In this document: one piece after another, positions 17,701 through 24,700 of the stretch
Layout of the letters: each line of letters starts with the position of its first letter
Position numbering within the stretch: position 1 is the first letter of the stretch
From: an uncultured Roseobacter sp.
GTDB lineage: Bacteria; Pseudomonadota; Alphaproteobacteria; Rhodobacterales; Rhodobacteraceae
Length of the DNA stretch: 33,916 nt
NCBI RefSeq assembly: GCF_947495275.1
Contig: NZ_CANLYL010000022.1
Coordinates: forward strand, 1 to 33,916
Direction of reading: 5' to 3'
Translations under genes and position numbers: made by a program
Notes under the pieces: generated by a model
What the model was told of the DNA's origin: nothing
Database searches by the model: none
What the model saw: the letters and a program-made list of their open reading frames with translations, nothing else

Positions 17701-18606
17701 TCGCCGATGTCCCCGGCCTCGGCTGGACGTGCCCGGGCGTCTGCGCCAGATCGCAAATCTCTGGCAGCTGTTGAAGCCATGGTGACAGAGCGTTCCGCTG
17801 CGCGCCGCAGGCAAGGGCGCGGTCTGAGCGCGGGCGAAATTGCGGTATTTGATTTGCCGGGATCATCCGGCACGGTGAAATTCCCGACCGCAGGGACGCT
17901 GCGCGTTGCCGGAAACGCGCGTGTGGTTGTGATCGGATCCGGCGGCGAGATCATCCAAAGCGAACGCAACCAGAACCGTGTCGCTTTACCCTCCGAGAGC
18001 ATGTCTTTCGCGGTGCTGGCAGGCGAAGAGGACGCTGCAAGTGATCTGGCCGGATGGCTGGAAACGACGGAAGTTGCCTACCTCGGGCACGGGCTTGCGC
18101 GCTGTTCCGGAGGGTTCGTGCGTGCGGAAGGTGCCAGCAGAGCGCGCGCAGGCAAGCGGTCTGGCTCCGGTTGGATGGTTGCGCGCAATCTCACCGATCA
18201 ATCCGCGCTGGTGGAGACTCGGTTTGACCGACCCGCCCAGAGCCTCGCAATTCTGATTGAGGGCACGGTTTCGACGGAAGAGCTCGCGGCTTTGGCCGTT
18301 CGCTTCGAGGGGATCGATACCACAGAAACGACCCCTCAACTGGTGCCCTTCGACGGCAAAACGCTGATCGTCTACAGCCTCGATCAAGATGGTAAACCCC
18401 AACCCTTCTCTATTGGTATTGGCGGGCGCACGGATGACCGTCTTGACGGCGTTGTTGCGGCCCGGACCACAGCGGATCAACTGATTTCGCGCCTTCTGAA
18501 CAATGCCGTGCGGCTCGATCTCGAAACCCTGTCGGGCGGCAACAGCAAACCCGTGACCGCTCAATGGACAGCGCCCGCCAACCTGCGCGTAACGCAGTCG
18601 GAATAG
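8767..18606 (+). CDS. Giant 3279-residue repeat-rich protein with DUF6603-like region, unknown function
   Basis: This unbroken 9.8-kb gene encodes by far the largest protein here. AAGGAGG (8753-8759) precedes its ATG, an ideal ribosome site. From the N-terminus there are modules of an amphipathic helix (pattern FDxxxLxxWLxDPxxxLxxxL) followed by many short alternating beta strands, seen near residues 15-48, 473-545, 722-795, 1319-1350 and 1699-1735. An acidic linker lies around 2100-2140. Residues about 2160-2620 are rich in glycine and aromatic strands (GPFGGPPAFFLTGIGGGFG, LGGYHPNFHRDGYPVVPRLG) and resemble the DUF6603 family as I remember it. The rest is a Lys/Arg/Ala/Pro-rich, probably disordered stretch to about 3000 and a compact final domain of about 260 residues. 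No signal peptide, transmembrane helix or enzyme motif is visible. It may be a filament, shell or hydrophobic-groove protein; function is unknown. Confidence 0.85.
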   Translation: MNAFSPDEFGDTADLLRALGLVKPDGTFNSDWLGDPQRYLKTMLADDLQRQALFDFVATLRGGETERDAENRLWIELFAEDLGGGAKITFFVVADDTPTSEVHLFLGARFTTSAPLAASQSSLMFPLFRAGKGTSSPSSPELIAQPGGFIAVTSEVTIADTPAPPGDAGLQAVGLRLLVPTHDADGDPQVGLTLRGLQLPGQSTGRDLVLSLTDPDGLRDAGIELIIGLIQAQVGGTAGAQILAFAKLIGLADDPTIPALPIEDIFNRGIDALGDWLAQVLGDVPRRTAWLQALADLLANGATVQNNDVVLPIGTAAIRLGLLAEAGASGKPVITVSAAFGLQDGIAEVGLRADLVKLDLGSGTATAVPKLRAEARFDLSSLVMPNVSVDTFVVGFGLNEARRPVLVIELLNAVLFNTAHPRLDLTNPDALAATAAQAITDALAEVLGNLGPAGDLIAVALGWQAPPGASAGYPQIDLLEFLGDPLGLLQSHWNTVFTAHAADVPAVLTSLRHLLTGDATPGAVTGEGTDASPWVLPLEAGLHVALWRDASARLVIGLVFLRQVDTLGERCTVIETRIRVGIVALDLGTGAAGFLPEILLRGLARARGGGRLSTDQGALRLEVDHLALRARWIPETGLKFGYEAPNPGVSIDGLQIPIDVPDLSGGIDTAIASITAAQWEALERLAALLAEQLNQAWLNDLIEALGWRRQAPVLGSPPKHRLALADLVADAQSALRQWFARLLSDAESQLQDQLQPLARFLSHLPGTGLHVTGRGTIADPWRIALFASVDAPALAVWRQPDAPLPVPSALQSLPLRRWRPGADGLEPGQLAQAILSEFPEVVGPNGAGLAQNAISAGLLGLSRLWQGSDGQVRPPRIALPGSTVHVIQNQTAEALFESIDLTPIIGSTPPTEIHVRVLRSGATIDPALDMARVLDMREAGRDPLAFTPLPSESGIWHILLAPRADAGLPIGDPDGVAGQVARLRHGLSLIASQADATVVADRAAGHACWMALNEMGSGLDRLVTIGLPVVADQVPSPLPAAEAEMLRRLSEFMPDPDVAVPDDDDLARARNLLEIYLGARAAPLAEMALPSGWTGTKRADLSLYLVYGVLDSATIRRALSATAAAGLSLNAQARDTRRALQKITSASMGAWVPLSSAPGASGLIIEGHALAEIVGVNLDFSSGIPSAQPRQAHAICVAMELRHSNGWLIGGPQAAPLPLDLELRSVEIDLSVTLGGGDADLNRAQIVLHGVRIHDRSFPRLVLSPDLAPGDLGMDGLAAPTTPEIQDLLSQVFGQLSGSADTALAKVADALRALGILGPGDGFDPLSLSNWLDDPAARLRDVLANPAMRNQLMTLIGDATSSVSGVNFDPVARQVSLSLSGATGMPVFTEWAVSGSVGATGVTGATLRLGAETDTHLNVPLTPFSASLNLGTTHAEALGGIPPSVPLWPTPDLIRIGKTALPALAATGLARLLDELRHADLGARGVVDAALTGLGLLDLSDPEGRVVIPPLMFIDPGTWLRQGTVLGAVGGKTVRADRVIALMDAFKPLVGLAGTSGVWEIAPGLSLRARDVGGLVLDFGFDPALFMPGADVDFGGAVGLKIDANGRVLPHIAVSVGLSGGPVGTRAVHLAVDSGAVRLFLRDSAASDLEIYPNPAGIAQLATAGITAALPAALDAIVATSTPAGDLLADVGDALLLRQAGSFDVPALSAWVSDPAGTLEARWPALLTSGLVRLGAVLPPGVAVSATAGGLQVEVANAGTPGSTVSVIFNTSPVWVELGANIVGVPFANGTSASLRFDATGLARMQMGIGPADIPLSDGISLRPVFALDVGSAVAAPFVSTGLAVDAANTHALVMRYDFNSETFDLGFGSNTPAEIASGIMHFAIDLLGTFLLQLDELQSVLDETIGGSDIRGVLTGVLLKPGGSLDPELFRVIRNPGETSTQLLESKRDRILTLINNIAVAGPSVSIGGELNIRFESLDGVLGLKLELPGRLPIVEGDIALWIENDSRWIIGGPAAGMFIGIMKETAGSFDFKPVLSVDGVGLRVGRTNAPLLDSPIAIGSVALHVFARITEDELLGGAQVQLSELAVAVGDAGGSETGEEANEDANPVAEGMLAETNDGDAPLAPSFSPALSIQTRPSADGGGVAFRFVAGDGEGPWWLPVRSQFGPIYIDQIGLGTQVSADTLQSISLLFDGNVSIAGLQAAVDDLELRYRLDRGGIFDPKSWAVDLAGLAISADMSGVALAGGLRKFGDGANVEYIGMLTARFATYGLSIYGGYASIVNPERYAAFFAFGAVLGPFGGPPAFFLTGIGGGFGINRGINPPESPGDFDDFVMINALDPAFGTPDNLMEYMGQVRGAFPPTRGKFWFAAGISFTSFALVDGVAVIAVEFGQGFELSIFGLARMALPRPEAALVSIELGLIARFSTEEGVIWIQAQLTDNSWLLHESARLTGGFAYVSWFKGDKAGQFVLTLGGYHPNFHRDGYPVVPRLGFNWSVSSNIVIKAETYFALTSEAIMAGGLFEASAKFGPAFAHVSFGGNAIVYFDPFNYEADAHARVSAGIRIKTWFGTIKLSFSLGAYIEVRGPRFHGTARIEVGPIDIRVRFGNSSKIPGQLIAWSAFAEKYLELASNERARALSGISGRGAIPPAGSDGDEPGTADGTAAHPFDVMSEFELSFTSTIPLTRIDCDGFLPAMGTAPNLGIAPSGKTVTSSTLNMRLTRDFGGPASLNHPAQIKATARRTGKFPIGVWGRPAETKKLPKGDVISAAEGIDFKFVAAMVGRIPEASTGGVAFDQVEHDVRKPLPLRAAGTIRASLVREAQKQRALLSTMDARDMPAIATDWHGEDRAPTARRSWARERAVPMRVGLLSERIIGTAAPGRKRPMPRPGQTTVTVGFGKAKLRGLMAQPTRAGRKAWLSAQTKVTAATQAASQLKRIAPPQLAANATLGRAAPVLLRAQIGVPKAAKTLVAPAAVPETLSPMSPASAGRARASAPDRKSLAAVEAMVTERSAARRRQGRGLSAGEIAVFDLPGSSGTVKFPTAGTLRVAGNARVVVIGSGGEIIQSERNQNRVALPSESMSFAVLAGEEDAASDLAGWLETTEVAYLGHGLARCSGGFVRAEGASRARAGKRSGSGWMVARNLTDQSALVETRFDRPAQSLAILIEGTVSTEELAALAVRFEGIDTTETTPQLVPFDGKTLIVYSLDQDGKPQPFSIGIGGRTDDRLDGVVAARTTADQLISRLLNNAVRLDLETLSGGNSKPVTAQWTAPANLRVTQSE

Positions 18607-18615
18607 GATAGGATT

Positions 18616-20733
18616 ATGGTCGCCCGAGGAAAATTCTTCTTATACGACAGCATCACACCGGCGCTGACAGCGGGCAGCTATACGCTCAGCTCAGACCTTG
18701 ATGTGCAGGCCAGCGACGGCACACCCCTGCCGGTTGCACCGCTGAATACACATTTCAATGTCACGGCGCCCCGTCTGAAACTGCCACCCGATCAGGCGCT
18801 GATGACATTCCCGCCTGCCAATTCCGAAGGCGCATATGAATCGCGCCTGCCACAGATTGTTCTGAAAAAGCGCACCCTGCCCTGGGACCGAAGTGCAGCG
18901 AACCCCGGTGCAGTCTTTCATGGCCAGACGGTTCAGACCACGACGCCTTGGTTGGCGCTGGTTATCATTGCCGAAGGCGAGGGGCAGATTGTTCACGACC
19001 AGCCCTGGCAGGAATGCGTCACCCCGGGCAAGACGCTGGACGGCAACAAGGATGTGCCGCGTGCAAGCTACCTGTCGGTGCCGCAGTCGACGGTCACGGC
19101 GGTTTTCCCGACCGTGGATGATCTGACGTTGCTGACCCATGTGCGTGAGGTCAATCCCGATGATACCGAAAACGCGATGGGGGATGATGACGGCTTTCTG
19201 GCCGTGGTGATCGGCAACAGGATGCCGCAATACGATACGCAGAATTGCAGACCGAAGGCCTACACGGCTTGTCTGATCAATCTCGAAGGGCAGTTGGACG
19301 CTTTGCCACCCCCGGCACCTCCCCGGAATTTCTTTGAGATGTCGGATCTCTTTTTGAATGAGGAACTGGCCGGCTACGCGGCATCGGTCTCTTCCGGTAC
19401 GGCAGTGCCGCAAAAGGTCAGTACGGATGCGCGCCTGCTGGATCTTGGCGATAGCGATGCCATGGCCGACGCCGTGCGACGCGGCGAGGTTGTCTTTCAC
19501 AATGGCAACCTTGTGGATCGGGCCGGTGCCACCCCTGACGGGTTGAACGTGCTTGGCCGGATGGATTCGATCTCTTTTCTCGAAAGTGATTTTTCCGCGG
19601 TAAGGGCAACCACAAGCGCGGCAACCCATGATGAGGTGCGCCGGGTCGAGGGAAGCTTCTCCGCCTTCAACTTCCCGCTCGAAATTCTGTTCCCGGAGAA
19701 GTTCTTCCGCTTCCCGGTGCTCACCTCCTGGCGTTTCACCTGTTCGGGCGCGGGGAGCTTCCGGCAACTGATGACCTCGCTTGATGTCGGGCTGCTGGGA
19801 ACCGTCTCGGAAGGGGGATACGCGCGCGCCTTGCCCAAGTGTGCGCCCGACGTGCAGGGCGATGATCCGGGCAGCGATCCGGTCACGCAGTTGCCCCTTG
19901 AAACGGCTGAAACCGGTCACGTTGGACTGCCGCACCTGACCCGTACGGGCGAGAACGCCAATGCGTGGTATCGCGGCCCGTTTTCGCCGCATCAGCTGTT
20001 ACGCAACCCCTTGGCGCAGGAAGCGCAATTCCCGGTGCTGGCACATGTCAGTGATCATTTGCGGATGATGACACCCGATGGGCGCGAGGATGTCTCTCTG
20101 GCCGTGGCTTTCGAGACCGGGCGCTTACTGGCAATGTCGCAACCGTCCTTCGTGGCGGCGATGCAGCGCTGGCGCGCGGAGCAATTCGGCGCAAGCCGGG
20201 CACGGTTGGTCCAACAGACTGTGTTCCTGGAAAGCCGTGATATCCTCGGTCGCCTGCTGGATGATTTCGATGAAGACAGGATTCTCGACGCGATCAACAA
20301 AGGCCTCGTCTCTGAGCTCATGGAGGGCGGGATCATCCGCGCCATGGAACTGCGGCGTGAAAGGGTTATTTCCACGCCCGTCGAATTGGTCAATCCCGGG
20401 ACCCAAGCGGTGGGACTGGCCGGGGACTTCAATGCTTTTCTGGCGGATGGGCTCGGGATGGACCGCGCGCTTGTCAATCAGATCGCAGCACAACCTGACA
20501 ACCTTGATACGTTTGCCGCTTTGCAGGCTTCTGAACCGGGCCGTGTGAGCAGCGCGGAGATTGACCTCAACGGCCAGGTCGAAGGCCAATTGGGAGACGT
20601 TCTGACGACGGGTGTTTTCGATCTCGCGAAAACGGCGATCGGAACCGACCGGATCAGGGAAGATACCATACGGGACCTGGATGAATTCTCGTCGTTCGAC
20701 AGCTTCGTCAAAGACCGTTTTGAGAGGAACTGA
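18616..20733 (+). CDS. 705-residue protein of unknown function, third gene of the DUF6603-type operon
   Basis: The start at 18616 follows the giant gene by nine bases, with AGGATAGGA as ribosome site. The protein opens with strands (GKFFLYDSITPALTAGSYTL) that look like an immunoglobulin- or jelly-roll-like domain. It then has a striking run, VTAPRLKLPPD, MTFPPANSEGAY, LPQIVLKKRTLPWDR and TTPWLALVIIAEGEG (49-123). I remember similar strings in unannotated proteins from other bacteria that sit beside DUF6603 proteins. A later helical part (about 493-530) reads VSLAVAFETGRLLAMSQPSF then MQRWRAEQFGASRARLV. No catalytic motif, signal peptide or membrane segment is seen. It is probably a structural or adaptor component of the same assembly as its neighbours; that is inferred only from operon structure. 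Confidence 0.8.
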   Translation: MVARGKFFLYDSITPALTAGSYTLSSDLDVQASDGTPLPVAPLNTHFNVTAPRLKLPPDQALMTFPPANSEGAYESRLPQIVLKKRTLPWDRSAANPGAVFHGQTVQTTTPWLALVIIAEGEGQIVHDQPWQECVTPGKTLDGNKDVPRASYLSVPQSTVTAVFPTVDDLTLLTHVREVNPDDTENAMGDDDGFLAVVIGNRMPQYDTQNCRPKAYTACLINLEGQLDALPPPAPPRNFFEMSDLFLNEELAGYAASVSSGTAVPQKVSTDARLLDLGDSDAMADAVRRGEVVFHNGNLVDRAGATPDGLNVLGRMDSISFLESDFSAVRATTSAATHDEVRRVEGSFSAFNFPLEILFPEKFFRFPVLTSWRFTCSGAGSFRQLMTSLDVGLLGTVSEGGYARALPKCAPDVQGDDPGSDPVTQLPLETAETGHVGLPHLTRTGENANAWYRGPFSPHQLLRNPLAQEAQFPVLAHVSDHLRMMTPDGREDVSLAVAFETGRLLAMSQPSFVAAMQRWRAEQFGASRARLVQQTVFLESRDILGRLLDDFDEDRILDAINKGLVSELMEGGIIRAMELRRERVISTPVELVNPGTQAVGLAGDFNAFLADGLGMDRALVNQIAAQPDNLDTFAALQASEPGRVSSAEIDLNGQVEGQLGDVLTTGVFDLAKTAIGTDRIREDTIRDLDEFSSFDSFVKDRFERN

Positions 20734-20735
20734 CC

Positions 20736-21740
20736 ATGGCTTTGTCTCATAATATGACATTGCAGTTGATTGCCGACGCCGTGACAGAAGGTGCCGAAGC
20801 GACGGTTGCGCCTCCTGAAATCCTGTCTTTTCTGGCCAAGCTGAGGATGCTTGACGGGGTCCCTTTCAACAATTTGGTTCCAGACACTGAGCTGTTGCCA
20901 AACGAATCCATCCGATTCTTTTACCTCGACCGCGCCTGGACAGATGCGTTGGTTCAGGGTGCGTTAAGTGTTGCCACGACCAACACCATTGAACGCGGCC
21001 AGCTGGAACGATTTTACCCGCAGATCGAGGGTGAAGTGGATGATGCGGAGCGCCGTTACCGCGCACCGGGTGGCGAGCCGCTGCTGCGCGGGACCGCGGG
21101 CGTCGTAACCGGTTTTTTGCTGCGCTCCGCTGCTGTGGCGGGGTGGCCGGGGTTGCACGTGCGCGCCTACAAGGATGAGCCGGGACCGAATGATACCGAT
21201 ATCCACCCGGAATCTCACCCCAGCCGGATCAAGCTCTTGCGTCTTGAAAGGCTTTCCCCGGCTGTTCTGCTGGCCATGTTCGATGGCATTCCCAAAGTGC
21301 TGCACATTGAAGAGCCGCGTCAGGGCATTCAGTTTGGGGTCAACCTCAAAACCTCGGCACGCGGGCGCACCACTGCGACGGTTCCAGCCCGTAACGTCCG
21401 AAACGGTAACTATGTTGACAAGAATGGCGCCGAACCAAAGGACCCGACGCAAGCGCAGCAAATCCCTGTACGTTTCCGACTGGGCGCGGCGGGTGTTCTT
21501 GATCTGAGCAACACCGCGCGTGCATTTGCCTCTGCAAACACGACAAACATGAGCGCCGGTCCGGGTGATCCTGTTGACGGGGCCGAGTTCGCATTGCAGA
21601 TGATCCGGTTTCCGTTTCGACAGGTGTTTGCGCAGGATGCGGGAACAACCGCCACTCAGAACGACGCCTTCAAGCCAACGGTTGCGAAGGTTGCCGAGCG
21701 CTACACCCAGGTTCTCAAACAGAAACTCGGGGAGATCTGA
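20736..21740 (+). CDS. 334-residue protein of unknown function, fourth gene of the DUF6603-type operon
   Basis: ATG at 20736 lies two bases after the previous stop, with GAGAGGA as ribosome site inside that gene's end. Notable segments are LDGVPFNNLVPDTELLPNES (39-58) leading into IRFFYLDRAWTDALVQGALS (59-78), VVTGFLLRSAAVAGWPGLHV (123-142), and RLERLSPAVLLAMFDGIPKV (169-188) followed by LHIEEPRQGIQFGV (189-202). These look like conserved family motifs: a hydrophobic core with short strands and exposed Trp-Pro-Gly turns. I recognise the pattern as occurring next to similar large proteins elsewhere but know no function. There is no signal peptide, membrane helix or nucleotide-binding motif. 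The C-terminal residues 205-250 are polar and likely flexible. Confidence 0.8.
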   Translation: MALSHNMTLQLIADAVTEGAEATVAPPEILSFLAKLRMLDGVPFNNLVPDTELLPNESIRFFYLDRAWTDALVQGALSVATTNTIERGQLERFYPQIEGEVDDAERRYRAPGGEPLLRGTAGVVTGFLLRSAAVAGWPGLHVRAYKDEPGPNDTDIHPESHPSRIKLLRLERLSPAVLLAMFDGIPKVLHIEEPRQGIQFGVNLKTSARGRTTATVPARNVRNGNYVDKNGAEPKDPTQAQQIPVRFRLGAAGVLDLSNTARAFASANTTNMSAGPGDPVDGAEFALQMIRFPFRQVFAQDAGTTATQNDAFKPTVAKVAERYTQVLKQKLGEI

Positions 21741-21742
21741 AC

Positions 21743-24700
21743 ATGGCGGATGCGATCAAACCGGAACTGATGAATGCGCTGCTGGGCAGCGGCAACTGGT
21801 CACTGGCCACAAATGTCGGCGACCGCGTCGTGGATCAGCGGTTCCGGTTTCCAGAGCCTGCCCAGGCACCAAACCCTGCCTTGCTGGTGCCCGTCGATGT
21901 GCAGGCGCTATATGTTCCGGCCTCCCACAGTGAACGATACGTGCGCCTGCCGCTTGAGCTGGGCGATGGCGCAGATGCCGACAAGACAACGGCACCCTTT
22001 TCGACGCCCCGGGCACGGGCAAAAGGGGTACATCTTCATTGGGCGATGCCCGACGGTTTGCTGCGCGGCGAGATGGTTGATGACGATGATGAACCGGTGC
22101 AGATGCCGGTTCTGCCCAACCGCTGGCTGGTCGTGCGAATGTCAGGGCGGCGCAACCGCGCCCGTGTGGATCTGAGATCCTGGCTTATTGAGGCGGATAC
22201 GGGACGCGTCTTTGATCTGCCTAAATACCCCAATGCGCCCACGGCATCTCTTGCACAGCAAATGACACCGGAAACACTGACCGGGATCATTGGCGGTTCG
22301 CCAAACTGGACCGCATCTTATGACGCAACGCTCAATCGGTTTGCTTTCCACGATCAGCTGGATGGGGTGCAGCCGACACAGGTCCTGACACGACAGGCAA
22401 GTTATGTCGTGATCGGCTGGTGGTCGGACCGGGCACATGATCCACTGGGCGGGGTTTTCTCGCCTTATTCAGTCGCGCGCAAAATCGACCGGTTGGACTG
22501 GACCGCGTCATCAGCCCCTTTCATAGGGGAATGGAAATCACCAAAGCGCCCCTTAAGCTCAGAGTCGGATGACAAAGGTACCGACCTGAGGACCGCTCTG
22601 AAACTCAGTACCTCCCAGATGGGACTGCTTTCGGGTTTTAAAGAGTATAGCTTCGACGAGGTGACATTGGCGCGTCAGCGCTTGCGTTACGAAACCGTAC
22701 TGCATGGCGCTGTCTATGGTGTCCCGATCACCGGTGGTGTTGGCAAAGACGCGGCCCCCCGGGCGTCACAGATTGAACTGTCGATGGCGCCAACATTAGA
22801 GCGACTGATCGCGGCACAAGCCGCCAGCGGGCTGGGCGTGCGTTCGGGCCCCAGAAAGGAATATTTTGAGAGCTTGCTGACGGGCGTTGCGAACATGTCC
22901 CTGATGAATATCGCAAGCCGCGATGGCATTGTTCAGCTGGATGAGGCGGAACATGCGGACGGGTTTGAGGCGTTCCAGGGCCCCGAGACCTATGAAGATG
23001 TCATCATCTCGCGTCAGCAGTCCGCATTCAAAGCCGGGCGACCGCTGCGAACCAAGGCTGCGAAGCAGAAAACCAAGGCCGCTCCATTGGCAGATGTCAT
23101 CTGGAATGGTCGCAAACGCGGAAAACACAAATCCGACAAGGACAGCCTGCGCCGCCGGGCCGAAGATATCAAATACGGGCGCAAAGGGTCGCGGATTGAT
23201 GACGCCCCCAAAACCCGGCGACTCAAACGACCGGGACCGCGCTATCACCGGGCAACGTCGCCCGTTGTCGGGTTGCGCAACTACGGTCGTTCGCAACGGT
23301 TTCTGGCAGATGGCCGGTTTCACGATGAAGGCAAGCTGATCTGTCGATGGTCAGATGAAATGGCCACGAAGTATGGTGAGGGATATCAGGCGAGTACCTA
23401 CGTGCCCCTTCTGGTTAATCGGTTTGTGCCCGCCATAACCAATCGCATCCTCCAGAATTCGTTCATGGGGGATCTGTACATGATGCCTTGGATTTTTGAG
23501 GCGATCCGCGCGGTTGTGCGCGGCGATCAGGTGGGACCAACCCAAAACCGTCTGCGCGGAGAGATGGCGCTGCGGTATTCGCAAGATGGTGTCTACGATG
23601 GCATCGTGCCGATTGCGCGCGGCGATGAGACTACCCCCTACAGCGCGAAGGTTGCCGTCAGTGACGCCGTGCGCCGCTTTTCACTGGCAGAGGGACGTGA
23701 CCCAAGCCCGGTTGCCGTCACGAGTTGGGTTCAGCCCTGGTCACCGGTCTGGCTGGAATGGGAAGTGGAGCTTGTGCCGGGGCAGGGGTTTGCCGGCTGG
23801 GATCTGGGCAGGATCGATTTCGAAGGCGCCCCGGTGCCGCAAGGGAAAAAAGTCAAACTACAGGGCCGCTCAGCGATCACCTCGGGACTGGCGCGGACCT
23901 ATCAGGCGGTGATCGACACTTATCTGATCGCTGAAAATCAGCGCGATACAGACGACCAGGGGGAAATCAACGAAGGACATGAAGGGACATTGGCGGACCT
24001 CTCGGCATTCCTGAAGAATGCGGATCTTGGATCTGTCACGCTGGACCGGATCAATGATTTGTGGCTGGCGGTTGATGCTGGCCCCGATGGTCAGGTCAAG
24101 GCGGCGCCCGATGGTGTGGCAGATGCTCTTGCAGCCGCAGGTCTGCCCAACCTGATTGCGGAGGGTGCGCTTCGGCTAACCCGGGCCCGCATCGTTGACA
24201 GCTTTGGCCGCTTCCGCGATCTGCCCACCAGCAAGATCATCATGCCAACGGCCCTGGCGCTAAAGGATGAGAACGGCGCTCCAACACTGGCCATGCCACC
24301 GCGGCTCTCGCTCCCGGCGCGGTTGATGTGGCGGTTCGTTGATCCTGCCGATACCTCGCCCTCTCCGGTTGAGGGGCGTCTGGATCAGGCCAACCCCGGC
24401 AATATGGTGAACCCGATCTCGGGATATATATTGCCCGATTTCATCGACGAATCCGTCGAGTTTTTTGATCAGGATGGTCAGCCTCTCGGCGAGGTGCTGC
24501 ATGATCCCGTCACAGGCGGCCTGATCTGGGAAAGCGGGGTAGGTCGGGATGGCCCCGCCTCCGGATCGCCGATGACTGGCCTGCCCGAGACTGCGCGTTT
24601 GTGCGGGCAGATTGCGCAGGGGATGATCGAGACCGACATTCGGCAACGTAATTCGGAACAGACCGCCGATAAGGAAAGCCCGCTGAGTGCATTCCTGCGT

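Noticed and set aside
18691-19992. 433-codon minus-strand frame opposite the 705-residue gene
   Set aside because: His/Arg-rich translation without recognisable domain, fully covered by the operon gene with good start and spacing.
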